Source: Candidatus Aminicenantota bacterium
GTDB taxonomy: Bacteria; Acidobacteriota; Aminicenantia; Aminicenantales; Aminicenantaceae
NCBI GenBank assembly: GCA_016926925.1
Contig: JAFGNQ010000071.1
Location: forward strand, 1-25,884
DNA: 25,884 nt
Direction of reading: 5' to 3'
The notes below the pieces were generated by a model. That model was not told the origin of the DNA. It searched no databases and saw only the letters and a list, made by a program, of their open reading frames with translations. Numbering within the stretch: the stretch's first letter is position 1; each line of letters opens with the position of its first letter. Below are positions 24,861 through 25,884 of this stretch, piece after piece. Position numbers and translations under genes: made by a program.

Positions 24861-25563
24861 AGATCTTTTTACCCTGTTCAACCTTCTGGCTGCCCTCTTT
24901 TCCGTTATTCTTTCCATTGAAGGCCATATCGCTCTAGCTTCCAAAATTATCCTGCTCTGCTGGCTTCTGGACGGATTGGACGGACTTGTCGCCAATCTGA
25001 CAAAATCCGCAAACAGGTTCGGAGCAGAGTTCGATAATCTGGTCGATCTTTTCAGCTTTTCCATTGCTCCGGGATTTGTCATTTACGCTTTTTTTATCGC
25101 GTATTCGAGGACTCTCGCGGTTGCCTTGTGTTTTTATATCATCGCCGCCGGTACGATCCGGTTGGCAAGATTCAATACAAAGCCGTTAAAAATTACGGGT
25201 TACTGGATCGGATTCCCGAGGCCGGCATCCGGACTGTTCATCGTTTTCCTGCTGAGTTCGAAAATTGTGCTGGTTAGAGGCCCTTATCTTGAAGCGGTGC
25301 CTCTGATCCTTGTCGTGGGTTTGCTCAACCTCACCTACGTTCCTTACATAAGCAATAAAGCGAACTTAACAAATACTCAGACCGCCATAGTCTTTATCGC
25401 TCCAATAAGCTCGATGCTCTTGTATCCCTTCGGCTACATGTGGGATCTGGGTTTGTTTTGGATGATCGTTTACATCCTTTCTCCCTGGATATCCGTCAAA
25501 AAGCAGAAAAGGGCCGAGATCAAATCAATCGTTGCTGAATGGAAAAGGAGCCAGGCAAGTTAG
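24844..25563 (+). CDS. PssA-like CDP-alcohol phosphatidyltransferase
   Basis: The 239-residue integral membrane protein has about 6-8 hydrophobic segments. The CDP-alcohol phosphatidyltransferase motif lies at 43-68: D43-x2-D46-G47-x2-A50-N51-x8-G60-x3-D64-x3-D68. All the metal- and substrate-binding Asp are present, but the usual Arg after Ala is Asn51. The following FSFSIAPG and the NLLAALFSVILS start are like phosphatidylserine synthase (PssA) rather than PgsA. It joins CDP-diacylglycerol to an alcohol head group, serine being the default guess. The ATG lies inside the end of the aminotransferase gene with AGGA upstream, so translation is coupled. A short hairpin spans the stop codon (25554-25569). 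Confidence 0.88.
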   Translation: MPFKAKDLFTLFNLLAALFSVILSIEGHIALASKIILLCWLLDGLDGLVANLTKSANRFGAEFDNLVDLFSFSIAPGFVIYAFFIAYSRTLAVALCFYIIAAGTIRLARFNTKPLKITGYWIGFPRPASGLFIVFLLSSKIVLVRGPYLEAVPLILVVGLLNLTYVPYISNKANLTNTQTAIVFIAPISSMLLYPFGYMWDLGLFWMIVYILSPWISVKKQKRAEIKSIVAEWKRSQAS

Positions 25564-25569
25564 CTTGCC
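25554..25569. other. small perfect hairpin across the stop codon of the phosphatidyltransferase gene
   Basis: GGCAAG (25554-25559) and CTTGCC (25564-25569) form a 6-bp stem with a 4-nt loop that contains the start of the TAG stop. No T-run follows, so it is at best a weak terminator or an mRNA-end protector before the TolC-like gene. Confidence 0.3.
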
Positions 25570-25639
25570 CATCATTAGACATCTTGGCATTCAATATTGT
25601 GATGCATTATCAGCAAATCCGATAAAAGAAGAGGGTGTT

Positions 25640-25884
25640 ATGAGGAAATGGGTGTGTTTTTCAATCCAGCTTTTCCTGATTATTTCCTTGAGTTTGCCCC
25701 AGGAACCATCTGAAAGATTGTTTACCCTGGAATCGGCGATTTCTACGGCCATTGCCCGAAACCCCATCATAAAGGCGGCGGAATATGAAGTGCAAAGCGC
25801 CGACATGGATATCAAAAAGGCGCTCATAGGAAAGTATGTCCCCAGCATGAATTTCGATCTGGATTTCGGACTCGTTCCGGGTGC
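25640..25884 (+). CDS. TolC-family outer-membrane efflux protein (N-terminal part, cut by window edge)
   Basis: An ATG at 25640, with a GAGGG ribosome-binding site at 25631-25635, opens a frame of 81 complete codons to the right edge. A signal peptide (MRKWVCFSIQLFLIISLSLP) is followed by FTLESAISTAIARNPIIKAAEYEVQSADMDIKKAL, then YVPSMNFDLDFG. This is the classic start of an outer-membrane efflux protein: a first helix with A...NP, then the switch into the beta-barrel strand with YVP. The first gene of a tripartite export operon is likely, and partner genes would lie to the right. Confidence 0.88.
   Translation, partial: MRKWVCFSIQLFLIISLSLPQEPSERLFTLESAISTAIARNPIIKAAEYEVQSADMDIKKALIGKYVPSMNFDLDFGLVPG

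Overview
The window is about 25.9 kb of a bacterial chromosome of roughly even base composition. It is densely packed with metabolic, signalling, envelope and glycosyltransferase genes on both strands. No rRNA, tRNA, CRISPR array, phage gene or transposase gene is visible. The gene styles fit a deep-branching Gram-negative related to Acidobacteriota, plausibly Candidatus Aminicenantes: a Ser/Thr kinase with a TPR/NTF2-like tail, a secreted PEGA/NHL protein, a DUF6599-like protein, MlaC- and MMPL-type lipid proteins and a TolC-like start. This placement is inference from gene content, not from a marker gene.

Region 1 (1-5.9 kb) is signalling. On the left edge, minus strand, lies the N-terminus of a protein that joins a cyclic-nucleotide-binding (CRP-type) domain to the start of an acetate kinase; this is the most striking item in the window. 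Divergent from it is a GAF-GGDEF protein whose cyclase site is partly degenerate but whose I-site is kept. The 380-bp gap between them holds a possible MITE-like element with a 16-bp perfect stem-loop. A two-gene minus-strand operon follows: a PknB-type membrane kinase and a secreted SH3-PEGA-NHL beta-propeller protein.

Region 2 (6.0-9.2 kb, plus strand) holds mutY, a secreted DUF6599-like protein and a threonine ammonia-lyase. The last two are 5 bp apart and share a clear promoter.

Region 3 (9.2-20.3 kb) is mostly surface-glycan genes on the minus strand: a DxD sugar transferase, two GT4 enzymes, a GT2 enzyme and a large metallophosphoesterase. Set into it on the plus strand is a 1413-residue protein of the 2-hydroxyacyl-CoA dehydratase activase family, with its own near-consensus promoter. 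It carries two ASKHA domains, a Cys-rich centre and an HgdB-like C-terminal half.

Region 4 (20.3-25.9 kb) concerns lipids and the envelope. It has an MlaC/Ttg2-like periplasmic lipid-binding protein convergent with an MMPL/HpnN-like RND exporter. Next come a HisC-type aminotransferase overlapping a PssA-like CDP-alcohol phosphatidyltransferase (a candidate phospholipid head-group pair), and the first 81 codons of a TolC-family outer-membrane protein cut by the right edge.

Two diverged copies of an approximately 100-bp intergenic repeat with an inner palindrome lie upstream of the kinase and of the exporter, in the same orientation relative to both genes.
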